Assembly: GCF_003367245.1 (NCBI RefSeq)
Contig: NZ_QRGR01000006.1
Location: 1 to 64,000 of the forward strand
DNA from: Pontibacter diazotrophicus
Lineage (GTDB): Bacteria; Bacteroidota; Bacteroidia; Cytophagales; Hymenobacteraceae
Direction: 5' to 3'
DNA length: 64,000 bases
Shown piece by piece: positions 51,421 to 60,635 of the stretch. The translations under genes and the position numbers were made by a program. The notes below the pieces were generated by a model that saw nothing but the letters and a program-made list of their open reading frames with translations, made no database searches and was not told the DNA's origin. Position 1 is the first letter of the stretch; each line of letters opens with the position of its first letter.

Positions 51421-51822
51421 TTGATGTACTTACGTTAAAGCTGCTGCTGAGTATGCTAAAGCCTATTAGAAATATTGCTTTTTTACATGAAAAAATATAA
51501 ACTAATACTGTAAATTAAGATTGCTGTACATCAGTCAGGCCTCTTGAGCAATCATAATAGAAGGGAAACAGTAAGCAGCTTATTCTGAAGACGGAACCTT
51601 TATAGTTGGGACACTGAACAAATGAATGATTGTATTTATATTGCGGTGATAATCAGGGTGTAAAATGTTGTGCTGTTTCCTTTTTATTGAAAATAACAGC
51701 TTCAAATGTCAGAAACCATAGGTAAAGCGCAGCGCAATAAAATATAATATGATGTATAAACTTTGATGCGTCCTGATTACATTTGGTAATCTAAACTAAC
51801 CTTATTCACTTTATTTAATCCA
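51421..51822. other. Gene-free stretch between the barrel and amidohydrolase genes
   Basis: 402 bp of AT-rich DNA with divergent promoters expected. A TACATTTG (-7 type) element lies at 51778-51785, about 38 bp before the amidohydrolase start. A TTTG at 51762 is 12 bp upstream, shorter than the usual -33 spacing. Confidence 0.4.
51778..51785 (+). promoter_or_regulatory. Possible Bacteroidota -7 element for the amidohydrolase pair
   Basis: TACATTTG fits TAnnTTTG and sits about 38 bp before the ATG at 51823. The -33 partner is not at normal spacing, so this is tentative. Confidence 0.3.
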
Positions 51823-54800
51823 TTGATGAAGAAAATCTTAACCATTGCAGTTTGTCTGGCACTTGGCGCAGGCAACGTAATGGCGCAGGAGACTTTTCCG
51901 CGCAACGGGGTATATGATGAACGCTCCGGCTTAGTGGCGTTCACAAATGCCACCATTCATACTGATTATAAAACGACGCTTCCGAATGCCACGCTCGTTA
52001 TCCGAAACGGTAAGGTAGAGGCTGTCGGGGCCAATGTAAAAGTGCCTGCAGGCGCTGTAGTGGTAGATGCAAAAGGCAAGCACATTTACCCGGGCCTGGT
52101 AGACATGTTCACCAGCTACGGTTTGCCAGAGGTAAAAAGCGAGCGCAGAGGCTATGGCTCACCGCCACAACCTGACACAGAAAAGGAGGGGGCTTTCAAC
52201 TGGAACCAGGCTATCCGCCCGGAAACCAATGCGGTGGAGCTGTTCAAGGTAAATGAAAAGCAGGCAGAAGAACTTCGTAAGCTTGGCTTCGGTACTGTGC
52301 TGGCAGTGCACCGCGATGGCATTGCCCGTGGTACGGCTGCTTTGGTAACACTGGCCGACAAGCGCGAAAACGAGGTGGTTGTATTGGAGAAAGCTGCTGG
52401 CACGCTGTCGTTCGACAGGGGTTCTTCAAAGCAGGATTATCCAAATTCTCTTATGGGTGCCGTTGCCCTGTTGCGTCAGACATACCTGGATGCCCAATGG
52501 AATGCACAGAACCCGGAGAAAGAGCAGAACCTTTCCCTCAATGCGTTTACAACGGCAAACAAGTATCCACAAATTTTTGAGGTAGACAACAAGCTGAACA
52601 TGATGCGTGCCGATAAGGTAGGCGATGAGTTTGGCAAGCAATATATCATCAAAGGAGCGGGTGATGAATACCAGATGCTGCCGCAGGTAAAAGCGACTAA
52701 CGCCCCGGTTATCCTGTCGCTGAATTTCCCGGATGCCTATAACGTGGAAGACCCATTTGATGCGCGCCGCGTGTCTTTAGAAGATCTGAAGCACTGGGAG
52801 ATGGCGGCTGCTAACCCGGCTATGCTGCAGAAAGCTGGTATTACCATCGCATTCACTGCTTCTGATCTGAAGGATAAAAAAGACTTCCTGCCCAACCTGC
52901 GTAAAGCCATTGAGTACGGTCTGCCAGCAGAAGAGGCTCTGAAAGCGTTAACTGCCACGCCAGCTAAATTGCTGCAGGCGGAGAACAAAGTGGGCAGCCT
53001 GAATAAAGGTTACCTGGCCAACTTCATCATCACTAGCGCTGATTTATTCGATAAGGAGAATGTGATTCTGGAGAACTGGGTGCAGGGCAACCAGTACAAA
53101 GTATCCGAGGTGCCTTCTGATTACCGCGGCGTATACACCCTGAAAATGGCGAATCAGCCGGAGCGCAAGCTTCTGATAGCGGGCACACCAGAAAAGCCAG
53201 AACTGAAAGTGGTGGCGCAGGACACAGTAAAAGGAAACATCTCCTTCAATGGCAAAATGGTGACCCTCTCTTTCAACAAAGACAAGAAGAGCAAAGAGAG
53301 TATTCGTTTGAGTGGCTGGTTAAATGAGGAGAACCTGCAGGGCGAGGGCCAGTTACCCGATGCTACTTCCGTGAAGTGGACTGCTGTTTTCTCTGAAGCC
53401 ATGAGCCAGAAAGCGAAAAGCGACAGCACCAAAACAGCAGAACCAGTTGAGTTGGGCAACATGATTTACCCGTTCCAGGCTTTTGGTGCCGCTGAATTAC
53501 CAAAGCAGGAAACGGTACTCATCAAAAACGCCACTGTCTGGACAAATGAAAAAGAAGGCATTATGCAGCATGCGGATGTGCTTCTGAAGAACGGTAAAAT
53601 CGCGAAAGTAGGGAAGAACCTGAGCGAGTCTGGTGCCCGCGTGATTGACGGAACAGGCAAGCACGTAACACCAGGCATCATTGACGAGCACTCACATATT
53701 GCGCTGGATGGTGTGAATGAGGGTACGCAGTCTGTTACAGCTGAAGTACGTATGGCCGACGTGGTAGACCCGGAGGATATCAACATTTACCGCCAGCTGG
53801 CGGGTGGTGTAACCACTTCGCAGTTGCTGCACGGTTCTGCTAACCCAATTGGTGGGCAGTCGGCTGTGGTGAAGCTGCGTTGGGGCAAGAGCGCTGATGA
53901 AATGCTAATCAAGGACGCCAGGTTTATCAAGTTTGCTTTGGGTGAAAACGTGAAGCACTCCAACCGTAGCAACCTGCACAGTATCCGTTTCCCGCAATCC
54001 CGGATGGGTGTGGAGCAGGTATATGTGGATGCCTTTACACGTGCCAAAGAATATGAGCAGGCCTGGAAGAACTACAACAAACTGAGCAAGCGTGAGAAAG
54101 GGAAAACAGCAGCACCACGCCGTGACCTGGAGCTGGATGCGCTGGTAGAAATCCTGAACGATGAGCGTTTTATCACCTGCCATTCTTATGTGCAGTCAGA
54201 GATTAACATGATGATAAAGGTAGCCGATCAGATGGGCTTCCGGGTAAACACGTTCACGCATATTCTGGAAGGCTATAAAGTAGCGGACAAGATGCAGGAG
54301 CACGGTGCAGGTGCCGGTACTTTCTCTGATTGGTGGGCTTACAAAATGGAGGTAAAAGACGCCATCCCTTACAATGCCGGTATCATGAACAATGTAGGTG
54401 TACTGACGGCTATCAACTCCGATGATGCAGAAATGGCCCGCCGCCTAAACCAGGAAGCAGCCAAAAGCGTGAAGTATGCCGGTGTAAGCGAAGAAGATGC
54501 CCTTAAAATGGTGACGCTGAACCCAGCGAAACTGATGCACCTCGACGACAGAATGGGTAGCCTGAAAGAAGGCAAAGACGCTGACGTAGTGCTTTGGAAC
54601 GACCATCCGCTTTCTATCTATGCCAAGCCGCTGAAGACGTTTGTGGACGGTGTCGCTTATTACGACCTGGAGCGCGATGAGCAGATGCGGGTAGACCTGG
54701 AAAAAGAGCGTATGCGCCTGGTGCAGAAAATGCTGAACGAGAAATCAGGTGGTGCCAAAACACAGGCTCCTGTCACCAGAAAAGCACGTGTGGTGCACTG

Positions 54801-54846
54801 CGAAGATGTGGAATTCAGTGAGGAAGAGGCTTACCTGGCGCATTAA
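51823..54846 (+). CDS. Secreted two-domain amidohydrolase (inactive-looking N domain + active-looking C domain)
   Basis: A 1007-residue exported protein (signal peptide ends 'NVMAQETF'). The N-terminal half (about 25-440) has the imidazolonepropionase-like layout but reads 'IYPGLVDMFTSYG' where amidohydrolases have the HxH metal site. The C-terminal half (about 550-990) has it intact: 'VTPGIIDEHSHIALDG', then His in 'CHSYVQSEIN', 'VNTFTHILEGYKVAD', and the Asp of 'LTAINSDDAEM'. The region 455-540 forms a beta-rich linker. This fits a pseudo-enzyme fused to a metal-dependent hydrolase, possibly a dipeptidase or cyclic amide hydrolase. It is followed by a second family member in the same direction. 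Confidence 0.9.
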   Translation: MMKKILTIAVCLALGAGNVMAQETFPRNGVYDERSGLVAFTNATIHTDYKTTLPNATLVIRNGKVEAVGANVKVPAGAVVVDAKGKHIYPGLVDMFTSYGLPEVKSERRGYGSPPQPDTEKEGAFNWNQAIRPETNAVELFKVNEKQAEELRKLGFGTVLAVHRDGIARGTAALVTLADKRENEVVVLEKAAGTLSFDRGSSKQDYPNSLMGAVALLRQTYLDAQWNAQNPEKEQNLSLNAFTTANKYPQIFEVDNKLNMMRADKVGDEFGKQYIIKGAGDEYQMLPQVKATNAPVILSLNFPDAYNVEDPFDARRVSLEDLKHWEMAAANPAMLQKAGITIAFTASDLKDKKDFLPNLRKAIEYGLPAEEALKALTATPAKLLQAENKVGSLNKGYLANFIITSADLFDKENVILENWVQGNQYKVSEVPSDYRGVYTLKMANQPERKLLIAGTPEKPELKVVAQDTVKGNISFNGKMVTLSFNKDKKSKESIRLSGWLNEENLQGEGQLPDATSVKWTAVFSEAMSQKAKSDSTKTAEPVELGNMIYPFQAFGAAELPKQETVLIKNATVWTNEKEGIMQHADVLLKNGKIAKVGKNLSESGARVIDGTGKHVTPGIIDEHSHIALDGVNEGTQSVTAEVRMADVVDPEDINIYRQLAGGVTTSQLLHGSANPIGGQSAVVKLRWGKSADEMLIKDARFIKFALGENVKHSNRSNLHSIRFPQSRMGVEQVYVDAFTRAKEYEQAWKNYNKLSKREKGKTAAPRRDLELDALVEILNDERFITCHSYVQSEINMMIKVADQMGFRVNTFTHILEGYKVADKMQEHGAGAGTFSDWWAYKMEVKDAIPYNAGIMNNVGVLTAINSDDAEMARRLNQEAAKSVKYAGVSEEDALKMVTLNPAKLMHLDDRMGSLKEGKDADVVLWNDHPLSIYAKPLKTFVDGVAYYDLERDEQMRVDLEKERMRLVQKMLNEKSGGAKTQAPVTRKARVVHCEDVEFSEEEAYLAH

Positions 54847-54917
54847 ATTGTTTATTGCTAGTTGTTAATTGTTTATCTCGGACATTAATAACAACCAGCA
54901 ATCATCAATCAACAATA
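54844..54917. repeat. Stop-anchored AATTGTTTA-type repeats with inverted partner
   Basis: From the amidohydrolase stop, TAAATTGTTTATTGCTAG and TTGTTAATTGTTTATC form a direct repeat. ATAACAACCAGCAATCATCA further on is their imperfect reverse complement. The arrangement copies that of the other gene-end elements with a different unit. Confidence 0.5.
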
Positions 54918-54925
54918 TTTTAGAA

Positions 54926-56275
54926 ATGGACATCATGAGATTCAAAAAAACATATATTACCGCAGCACTGACGGCCTTACTGAGTATACCAGCCCTGGCA
55001 CAGGTGCCTGCGCCAGCTCCGAAGCAGAGTAAACCGATCTTGCTGAAGGGCGCTACACTGCACGTGGGCAACGGCCAGATAATAGAAAACGCAGCCGTAG
55101 GTTTCGACAACGGGAAGATTACGTATGCCGGGCCGCAGAATACGGCTAACCTGGGCAGCTACGAAGTGGTGGACGTAACAGGGCAGCACATTTACCCGGG
55201 CCTGATTCACCCTAACTCCACACTGGGTTTGAACGAAGTAGAGAGTGTGCGTGCCACCATCGACTGGCGCGAAGTAGGGGACTTTAACCCGAACGTGCGC
55301 TCTATCATCGCCTACAACACAGATTCTGACATTATACCGACGGTGCGGACGAACGGCGTGTTGATGACGCAGCTGACGCCGGTAGGTGGCACCATCTCCG
55401 GTTCTTCCAGTATTGTGCATTTGGATGCCTGGAACTGGGAAGATGCCGTGATGAAAGCCGATGAGGGTATTCACCTGAACTGGCCAAATATGCTCATCCA
55501 GATGGGTAACAGCACAGATGAAGAGAGGCTGAAGCGTATGGCGGAAAGCCGGGAGGAGACCCTGACAGAGCTGACGAAGCTGATGCGCGATGCAGCAGTA
55601 TATAAAAGCGGTAAGCACGACAATGAGAACCTGAAATTAGCGTCTATGGCTGGTCTGTTCGACGGTTCTAAGAAACTGTACATTCATGCAGACTATGGCA
55701 AGGAAATCATCGAATCCATAAACTTTGCAAAACAGCATGGCGTGAAAGATATTGTAATTGTTGGTGGAGGAGATGCAATAGCCGTGGCTGATTTCCTGAA
55801 GGCGAATAACATATCAATAATTTACTCTGGTGTACACGCCCTGCCAACCCGTGCCGGGGAAGATGTGGATATGCCTTATAAAACGCCTTACCTGTTGCAC
55901 AAAGCGGGTATTCCTTTCGCGCTGGATTATAATACCAGTATCCACGGTATCCGTAACCTGCCCTTTATTGCCGGTACTGCCGCAGCTTATGGTCTGGATA
56001 AAGAGCAGGCATTGGCTGCTGTTACCCTGAACGCTGCTAAAATTCTTGGTGTAGACAAGCAGGTGGGTTCTGTGGAGGTAGGCAAAGATGCAACTATTGT
56101 GGTATCTGCCGGCGACCTGCTGGATATGCGCACCAGCAACGTAACATACGCCTACATCCAGGGCCGCAACGTAGACCTCAACAACAAGCAGAAGTACCTG
56201 TACGAGAAGTTTGATAACAAGTATAAAGCACAGCAAAAAGCTGCGCCTACTACACCTACTTCCATGAAGAACTAA
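54926..56275 (+). CDS. Secreted amidohydrolase-family protein lacking the HxH metal motif
   Basis: A roughly 449-residue exported protein (signal peptide ends 'IPALAQ'). Starts at 54926 or 54935 are both plausible; the longer TTG-started frame at 54869 is not. It is homologous to the N-terminal half of the upstream protein: 'IYPGLIHPNSTLGLNEVESV' takes the place of the HxH, and 'VDIPYKTPYLLHKAGIPFAL'-type strands follow. The C-terminal part 'LNAAKILGVDKQVGSVEVGK' and 'DATIVVSAGDLLDMRTSN' is the composite beta domain of amidohydrolases. It probably binds a ligand or pairs with the active domain. Only 79 bp separate it from the upstream gene. Confidence 0.88.
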   Translation: MDIMRFKKTYITAALTALLSIPALAQVPAPAPKQSKPILLKGATLHVGNGQIIENAAVGFDNGKITYAGPQNTANLGSYEVVDVTGQHIYPGLIHPNSTLGLNEVESVRATIDWREVGDFNPNVRSIIAYNTDSDIIPTVRTNGVLMTQLTPVGGTISGSSSIVHLDAWNWEDAVMKADEGIHLNWPNMLIQMGNSTDEERLKRMAESREETLTELTKLMRDAAVYKSGKHDNENLKLASMAGLFDGSKKLYIHADYGKEIIESINFAKQHGVKDIVIVGGGDAIAVADFLKANNISIIYSGVHALPTRAGEDVDMPYKTPYLLHKAGIPFALDYNTSIHGIRNLPFIAGTAAAYGLDKEQALAAVTLNAAKILGVDKQVGSVEVGKDATIVVSAGDLLDMRTSNVTYAYIQGRNVDLNNKQKYLYEKFDNKYKAQQKAAPTTPTSMKN

Positions 56276-56300
56276 AACTGTTTTAGACTGATAACTTTAG

Positions 56301-56333
56301 AACGAGCTGCCGGATTTCCGGCAGCTCGTTTTG
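56301..56333 (+). terminator. Terminator after the amidohydrolase pair
   Basis: AACGAGCTGCCGG(A) pairs with (T)CCGGCAGCTCGTT followed by TTGTTTT; 25 bp beyond the stop. Confidence 0.9.
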
Positions 56334-56959
56334 TTTTAGCAGGTGTTCGCACTTGCCTTTGGCTGTGCTGAAAATCAAAAGCAGTTTGATAGTGGTATAA
56401 GTCTTATAGCTGAGTTCAACTTAGACTTATCAAAGCCTACTTGTATTATGTGCCTGGCAGGAAAAAGAAAGCCCTGCGCTTCTGGCGCAGGGTCCTCAAT
56501 AAGATATAAACAAACAATCAAATACTTTACATGCCAGGCAGCCAATTGGCAGGAGACTAACCTCCTCCGGAATAACCGGTTAATGCTGCGCTTTCACTTT
56601 TTCCTGTATAACACAGGCAATCTGTTTTATACTATATCAGCCAGAACAACCGGTGCACAGGCGTTACTGGTCTTCAACAGGTTTAACCAGTGCTTCGTTT
56701 GTATATTGCAGAGTGACAATTTTTCTCTCTAACCAATCAATTTATTTGCTGTGAGCTTGGCCTCTGCATCCGATGTGAACAAGAGGAGGGCCATCAGGCT
56801 CGGGCAGCAGTAAGTTTCTTCATTAGCTTGGAACGGCAACTTCAATAGGATAAAGCTAAGAAACCATTCCGTCTCCGCCTAAAGAAATAGATGAACTGCC
56901 AGAAATAATCGACAATCAGGGTTAAAACATCATTAACCCGTTCGATTACCTATAGGCAA
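56334..56959. other. Gene-free stretch with small dyads, possible ncRNA
   Basis: No credible gene. It contains CCCTGCGC-TTCTG-GCGCAGGG (about 56472-56492, perfect 8-bp stem) set inside TGCCTGGCA...TGCCAGGCA arms (about 56451 and 56531), giving a nested structure without a T-run. A 129-residue frame across it has a GTG start and poor composition. Confidence 0.35.
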
Positions 56960-56993
56960 AAAGAAAGGCCGCAAATTTTTGCGGCCTTTCTTT
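56960..56993. terminator. Terminator for catalase 2
   Basis: AAAGAAAGGCCGCAA and TTGCGGCCTTTCTTT form an exact 15-bp stem with a 4-nt loop, 17 bp beyond the catalase stop on the minus strand. Confidence 0.9.
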
Positions 56994-57010
56994 AGTGAAA
57001 TTTAAGTGGA

Positions 57011-58678
57011 TTAATATGGTTTAGCAGAATGAGAGTCGTCCTGTGCCTGTTCAACACCTTCTTCACCAGTAGTATTACCCATTGGTCCGTCAGTACCCTC
57101 AGCTTGCCTCTTCTTCTTCATTTCTTCTTTCATTTTCATCATCTTCTCGCTCATCATCTTGATGCCTTCAGCCACTCTGCGGCCGTAATCCTCATCAGCT
57201 TGCGTGAAGTACTCCACCATCTTGTCCTGAATGCGCTTATCACAGGCCGCCAGGTCATTGGATAGGTTCATGATCAGCTCATCGCGCTCCCAGTCTTCGA
57301 AGTTGCGATAGGTGTCGCCTGCCTGCTTAAACTGGTTTTTTCGGTCGATAACTTGTCGCATGAGGCTGGCTTCATAGCGTGGCATATAGTCCTTTCCAGG
57401 TTTTGGTGCTTCCTGCAAACCACCTAAAACAGATGGCTCATAGTTCACGTGCTTGTTCTGGCCCTCGGCGAAATCTGTTTTATAGGCCATTTGTCCGCCG
57501 CGCTGATTTGTGGCAACTTTGTTTCTTGGTGCATTGATAGGAAGTTGCAAATAGTTTGCACCAACCCGGTAACGCTGTGTATCAGAATAGGAGAACGTGC
57601 GGCCCTGCAGCATTTTATCATCCGAGAAATCCAGTCCGTCTACGAGTACTCCAGTACCAAAAGCTGACTGCTCTACCTCGTTGAAATAATCTTCCGGGTT
57701 CCTGTTCAGCGTCATTTTACCAACAGGATGCCAAGGAAACTGCTCTCTTGGCCAAAGCTTGGTATCATCCAGTGGATCGAAATCCAGTTCCGGATGATCA
57801 TCATCGCTCATGATTTGCACCAACAGTTCCCATTCAGGATAGTTACCCTCCTCAATGGCCTCATACAAATCTTGAGTGGCGTGGTTAAAGTTTTTGCTCT
57901 GCACTTCTTGTGCCTCCTTTTGAGTGAGGTTTCGGATACCCTGCAGCGGCTCCCAGTGGTACTTCACCAGCACAGCCTCACCGTCAGCGTTTACCCATTT
58001 ATAGGTATTCACTCCGGAGCCTTGCATCTGGCGGTAATTAGCCGGAATACCCCATGGCGAGTATAGGAACGTAACCATATGCGTTGCTTCCGGAGTACCG
58101 GAGAAAAAGTCGAAAATGCGATGGGCACTTTGTATGTTGGTGATAGGGTCAGGCTTCTGGGAGTGAATCAGGTCCGGGAATTTCATGGCGTCCCGGATAA
58201 AGAAAATCTTTAGGTTGTTACCAACGAGGTCCCAGTTACCGTCTTCGGTGTAGAACTTAACTGCAAAGCCGCGTGGGTCACGAAGAGTTTCAGGTGAACC
58301 GGACGGATGGCCGACAGTGGAGAAGCGCACAAACACAGGCGTCTCTTTTCCTTCTTTCTGAAACAACTTGGCACGTGTGTATTTAGAGATTTGCTGATCG
58401 CCCATTTTGCCATAGGCCGTAAAAACGCCATGTGCACCGGCTCCTCTGGCGTGTACCACACGTTCCGGAATACGCTCCCTATCGAAATGCGAGATTTTTT
58501 CTATAAAATGATAGTTCTCCATGGTAGCAGGCCCACGGTTGCCGACAGTTCGAATATTCTGGTTGTCAGTAACCGGGTGGCCCTGGCGGGTGGTAAGTTG
58601 GTTGCCTTGCTGGCCATTACCTGAGTTCATTTTCCCGCCGTTTTGGTTTTGCTTGCCGTTTTCGCTTTTTTCTTTCAT
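57011..58678 (-). CDS. Monofunctional haem catalase (copy 2, with long charged tails)
   Basis: A 555-residue catalase. An N-terminal Asn/Gln/Gly/Lys-rich tail (about 1-35) precedes the core: distal His76 ('[14 protein letters not shown]'), Asn in '[12 protein letters not shown]', and proximal Tyr region '[20 protein letters not shown]'. After about residue 505 there is a Met/Lys/Glu-rich helix ('[18 protein letters not shown]') and an acidic tail. Both tails are absent from catalase 1, about 8 kb away. It is divergent from the disordered-protein gene at 59101, sharing a 422-bp control region. Confidence 0.94.
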   Translation of the reverse strand: MKEKSENGKQNQNGGKMNSGNGQQGNQLTTRQGHPVTDNQNIRTVGNRGPATMENYHFIEKISHFDRERIPERVVHARGAGAHGVFTAYGKMGDQQISKYTRAKLFQKEGKETPVFVRFSTVGHPSGSPETLRDPRGFAVKFYTEDGNWDLVGNNLKIFFIRDAMKFPDLIHSQKPDPITNIQSAHRIFDFFSGTPEATHMVTFLYSPWGIPANYRQMQGSGVNTYKWVNADGEAVLVKYHWEPLQGIRNLTQKEAQEVQSKNFNHATQDLYEAIEEGNYPEWELLVQIMSDDDHPELDFDPLDDTKLWPREQFPWHPVGKMTLNRNPEDYFNEVEQSAFGTGVLVDGLDFSDDKMLQGRTFSYSDTQRYRVGANYLQLPINAPRNKVATNQRGGQMAYKTDFAEGQNKHVNYEPSVLGGLQEAPKPGKDYMPRYEASLMRQVIDRKNQFKQAGDTYRNFEDWERDELIMNLSNDLAACDKRIQDKMVEYFTQADEDYGRRVAEGIKMMSEKMMKMKEEMKKKRQAEGTDGPMGNTTGEEGVEQAQDDSHSAKPY

Positions 58679-59100
58679 AACTATAGTTTACCTGGTTTAA
58701 TGAGAGACGTATTCCCATTATGTTTATACTCTATCTGAACCTGATTTGGTTATAGATTTTCTCTATGTATCATCTATGGTGTTTATAATGGGTTTTGATT
58801 GTATTTGATTATATACGAGAGGATGATTTGCATTGTGCAAAGGCAGGTGGAGGAGATTTACTTAACTGAGTTGCAGTTCCGCTTGCTGTAGCTTTGATTA
58901 TTCGCTTTGCCTGCAAAGGCTGTTATACGTTCAGAAGGAAAGAGATTGGTTTCTACCGATTATCATTAGGTAGAAAAACTGCAGGAAGTACACCTTTTAC
59001 ATCTATTTGCAGCTGCATTTTAGAGGTATATATAAACGTTGGCGGCTTAGGTTCGTTTATATAGGTAAAGTAGAATTAAAATTTAAAACATACTATACCT
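58679..59100. promoter_or_regulatory. Shared divergent control region of catalase 2 and the disordered-protein gene
   Basis: 422 bp without a gene. The striking feature is a perfect inverted repeat near the 59101 start, TATATAAACG (59029-59038) and CGTTTATATA (59054-59063), 25 bp apart centre to centre, with TTGGCGG between. It may be an operator or overlap a promoter: TTGG at 59039 and TATATAGG at 59058 are 16 bp apart. Confidence 0.4.
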
Positions 59101-59994
59101 ATGGAAAGAGACAACCAGAATTACAACCGTGATTATCGCAACAACAGCAATCGAAATAGTTACCGGAACGATAACGACGAGCAGTTTGAAAACTACAGAG
59201 ACCGCTACAGCAGCGGTAGCGGTGGCAACTACTATGGCATGCGCGATGAAAACGCAGAGTACCGGAATGTGCGCAGCACAGGCAGCAATACTTACGGTGC
59301 CGGCCCGGTAGGAGGCTACGGTGCCAGCAGTTGGCGCGGAACCCAGGATAACGACCAGGACCAATACCGCTACGGCGACCCAAACCCATACATGGGCAAC
59401 GACAGGAACGGTGGCTATGAGCGTACCAGAGGCACAGGCTGGCGTGATAATAACGATAGATACACTAACAATACCAGAAATAACCAGGACGACAGAGGCA
59501 GAGACCAGGGAAGAGAGGGCGGATATTCCCGTGGGGATAACAGTTACCAGTATAGCGGCCAGGGCAGGCGCTTCGGCGAATTTGGCCGCGATGAAGGCAG
59601 AACGTATAACCGGGACCGAAACAGCGGTTATAACATAGGCACAGATGATAGCTACTATGACCGTTCTGACTTTAAATATGACCGCGAAGACAACAATTAC
59701 CGGGGTGGGGGCCGCAGCAGAGACACGGGCTATAGCCGCGACAACGACCGCTACCTGGATAACGATGACTTCCGTTATAGCGGACGTATCCAGAGCACCG
59801 GCAGCGACCGTGATGAAAACTACGCTACAGGCCTTTACGCTTCTAACCGCGCTTACCGCAGCGACAATCAGCAGTCTGACAGTGATGGGGAACGCGTGAG
59901 CAGCCGCCACAATCGCTACGGCAAGTCAGGACCTGATTATAGAGCCAGTTCATCGGCTAGTGATTATAGTCCACATGGCCAGGTACGCGGATAA
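59101..59994 (+). CDS. Intrinsically disordered, Tyr/Arg/Asn/Asp/Gly-rich protein
   Basis: A 297-residue protein with no signal peptide and no folded domain. By eye it has no Cys, two Trp, two Lys, two Leu and two Ile, and is dominated by Arg, Tyr, Asn, Asp, Gly and Ser. Recurring bits are 'YSRD', 'YRD', 'RYSG', 'GGYxR', 'RDNDRY'. Cation-pi-type Tyr/Arg stickers in a Gly/Ser/Asn spacer resemble prion-like RNA-binding regions and hydrophilins. Codon use is normal for the window and the frame is intact, so it is real. It faces a catalase across a shared control region. A role in stress or desiccation protection, or condensate formation, is plausible but unproven. Confidence 0.85.
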   Translation: MERDNQNYNRDYRNNSNRNSYRNDNDEQFENYRDRYSSGSGGNYYGMRDENAEYRNVRSTGSNTYGAGPVGGYGASSWRGTQDNDQDQYRYGDPNPYMGNDRNGGYERTRGTGWRDNNDRYTNNTRNNQDDRGRDQGREGGYSRGDNSYQYSGQGRRFGEFGRDEGRTYNRDRNSGYNIGTDDSYYDRSDFKYDREDNNYRGGGRSRDTGYSRDNDRYLDNDDFRYSGRIQSTGSDRDENYATGLYASNRAYRSDNQQSDSDGERVSSRHNRYGKSGPDYRASSSASDYSPHGQVRG

Positions 59995-60009
59995 GTAATC
60001 TGATTTTTT

Positions 60010-60053
60010 AACACAACAAAAGCCCACGCTATACTGTGGGCTTTTGTTGTGTT
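60010..60053 (+). terminator. Terminator after the disordered-protein gene
   Basis: AACACAACAAAAGCCCAC pairs exactly with GTGGGCTTTTGTTGTGTT (18 bp) around an 8-nt loop, 15 bp past the stop. Confidence 0.9.
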
Positions 60054-60149
60054 ATACATACCTGGAGCCTTGAGTAAGTCTTGCGTAAAATACACAGGCA
60101 TCAGGTTAGAGCCCAGGCAAGAAATAATTTTTATGAAATTTACACGAAG

Positions 60150-60635
60150 ATGAAAACACTAACCGCTATACTTCCGGTGGCACTGCTGCTGCTTTTCTTA
60201 AGTAGCTCCTGCACCCTTCAGAACAATACCCTTACTACTCAGACAGAAACTGTACAGGATGCTTACTGGATACTTGTGTCCCTGGAGGGACAGAATGTGC
60301 AGGCACCAAAAGATACACGCACAGCCTATATCAGGTTTGAGGAAAATGACGATGATGTAATCGGTTACACAGGCTGTAACAGAATAACAGGCAGTTATAC
60401 ATTAACAGATGAGCGTCTGCAGCTATCAGAATTAAGCACCACACGAATGACCTGCGCAGACATGCAACTGGAGAATCAAATGCTGGAGGTGCTAAGCCGT
60501 GTGAATACGTACCGTATTTCAGGTGACGTGTTAACCCTGTATGACGGTGACAAAGCTGTGGCTACTTTTATGACGGGTAATGTCGAGGTGATGGAAAGTG
60601 ATCTGGACAGGAACATTAACAACGACAATGATTGA
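60150..60635 (+). CDS. META-domain lipoprotein (HslJ-like)
   Basis: From the ATG at 60150: a 161-residue lipoprotein (lipobox 'LSSSC', then TLQNN). The META domain (about 30-150) reads 'AYWILVSLEGQNVQA', 'IRFEENDDDVIGYTGCNRIT', 'SYTLTDERLQLSELSTTRM' and 'CADMQLENQMLEVLSRVN', with the usual paired cysteines (GCN and TCA). HslJ-like proteins of E. coli are heat-shock envelope proteins linked to novobiocin tolerance. It follows the disordered gene after a terminator, so it is transcribed separately. Confidence 0.88.
   Translation: MKTLTAILPVALLLLFLSSSCTLQNNTLTTQTETVQDAYWILVSLEGQNVQAPKDTRTAYIRFEENDDDVIGYTGCNRITGSYTLTDERLQLSELSTTRMTCADMQLENQMLEVLSRVNTYRISGDVLTLYDGDKAVATFMTGNVEVMESDLDRNINNDND

Noticed and set aside
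56343..56732. 129-codon frame after the amidohydrolase pair
   Set aside because: Needs a GTG start, has no ribosome site, unlikely amino-acid mix and crosses a nested hairpin.
59083..59910. Long open frame (275 codons) antisense to the disordered-protein gene
   Set aside because: It is an Ala/Val/Ile-rich mirror of the Asn/Asp/Ser/Tyr/Gly codons on the plus strand, with no start signal; a composition artefact.
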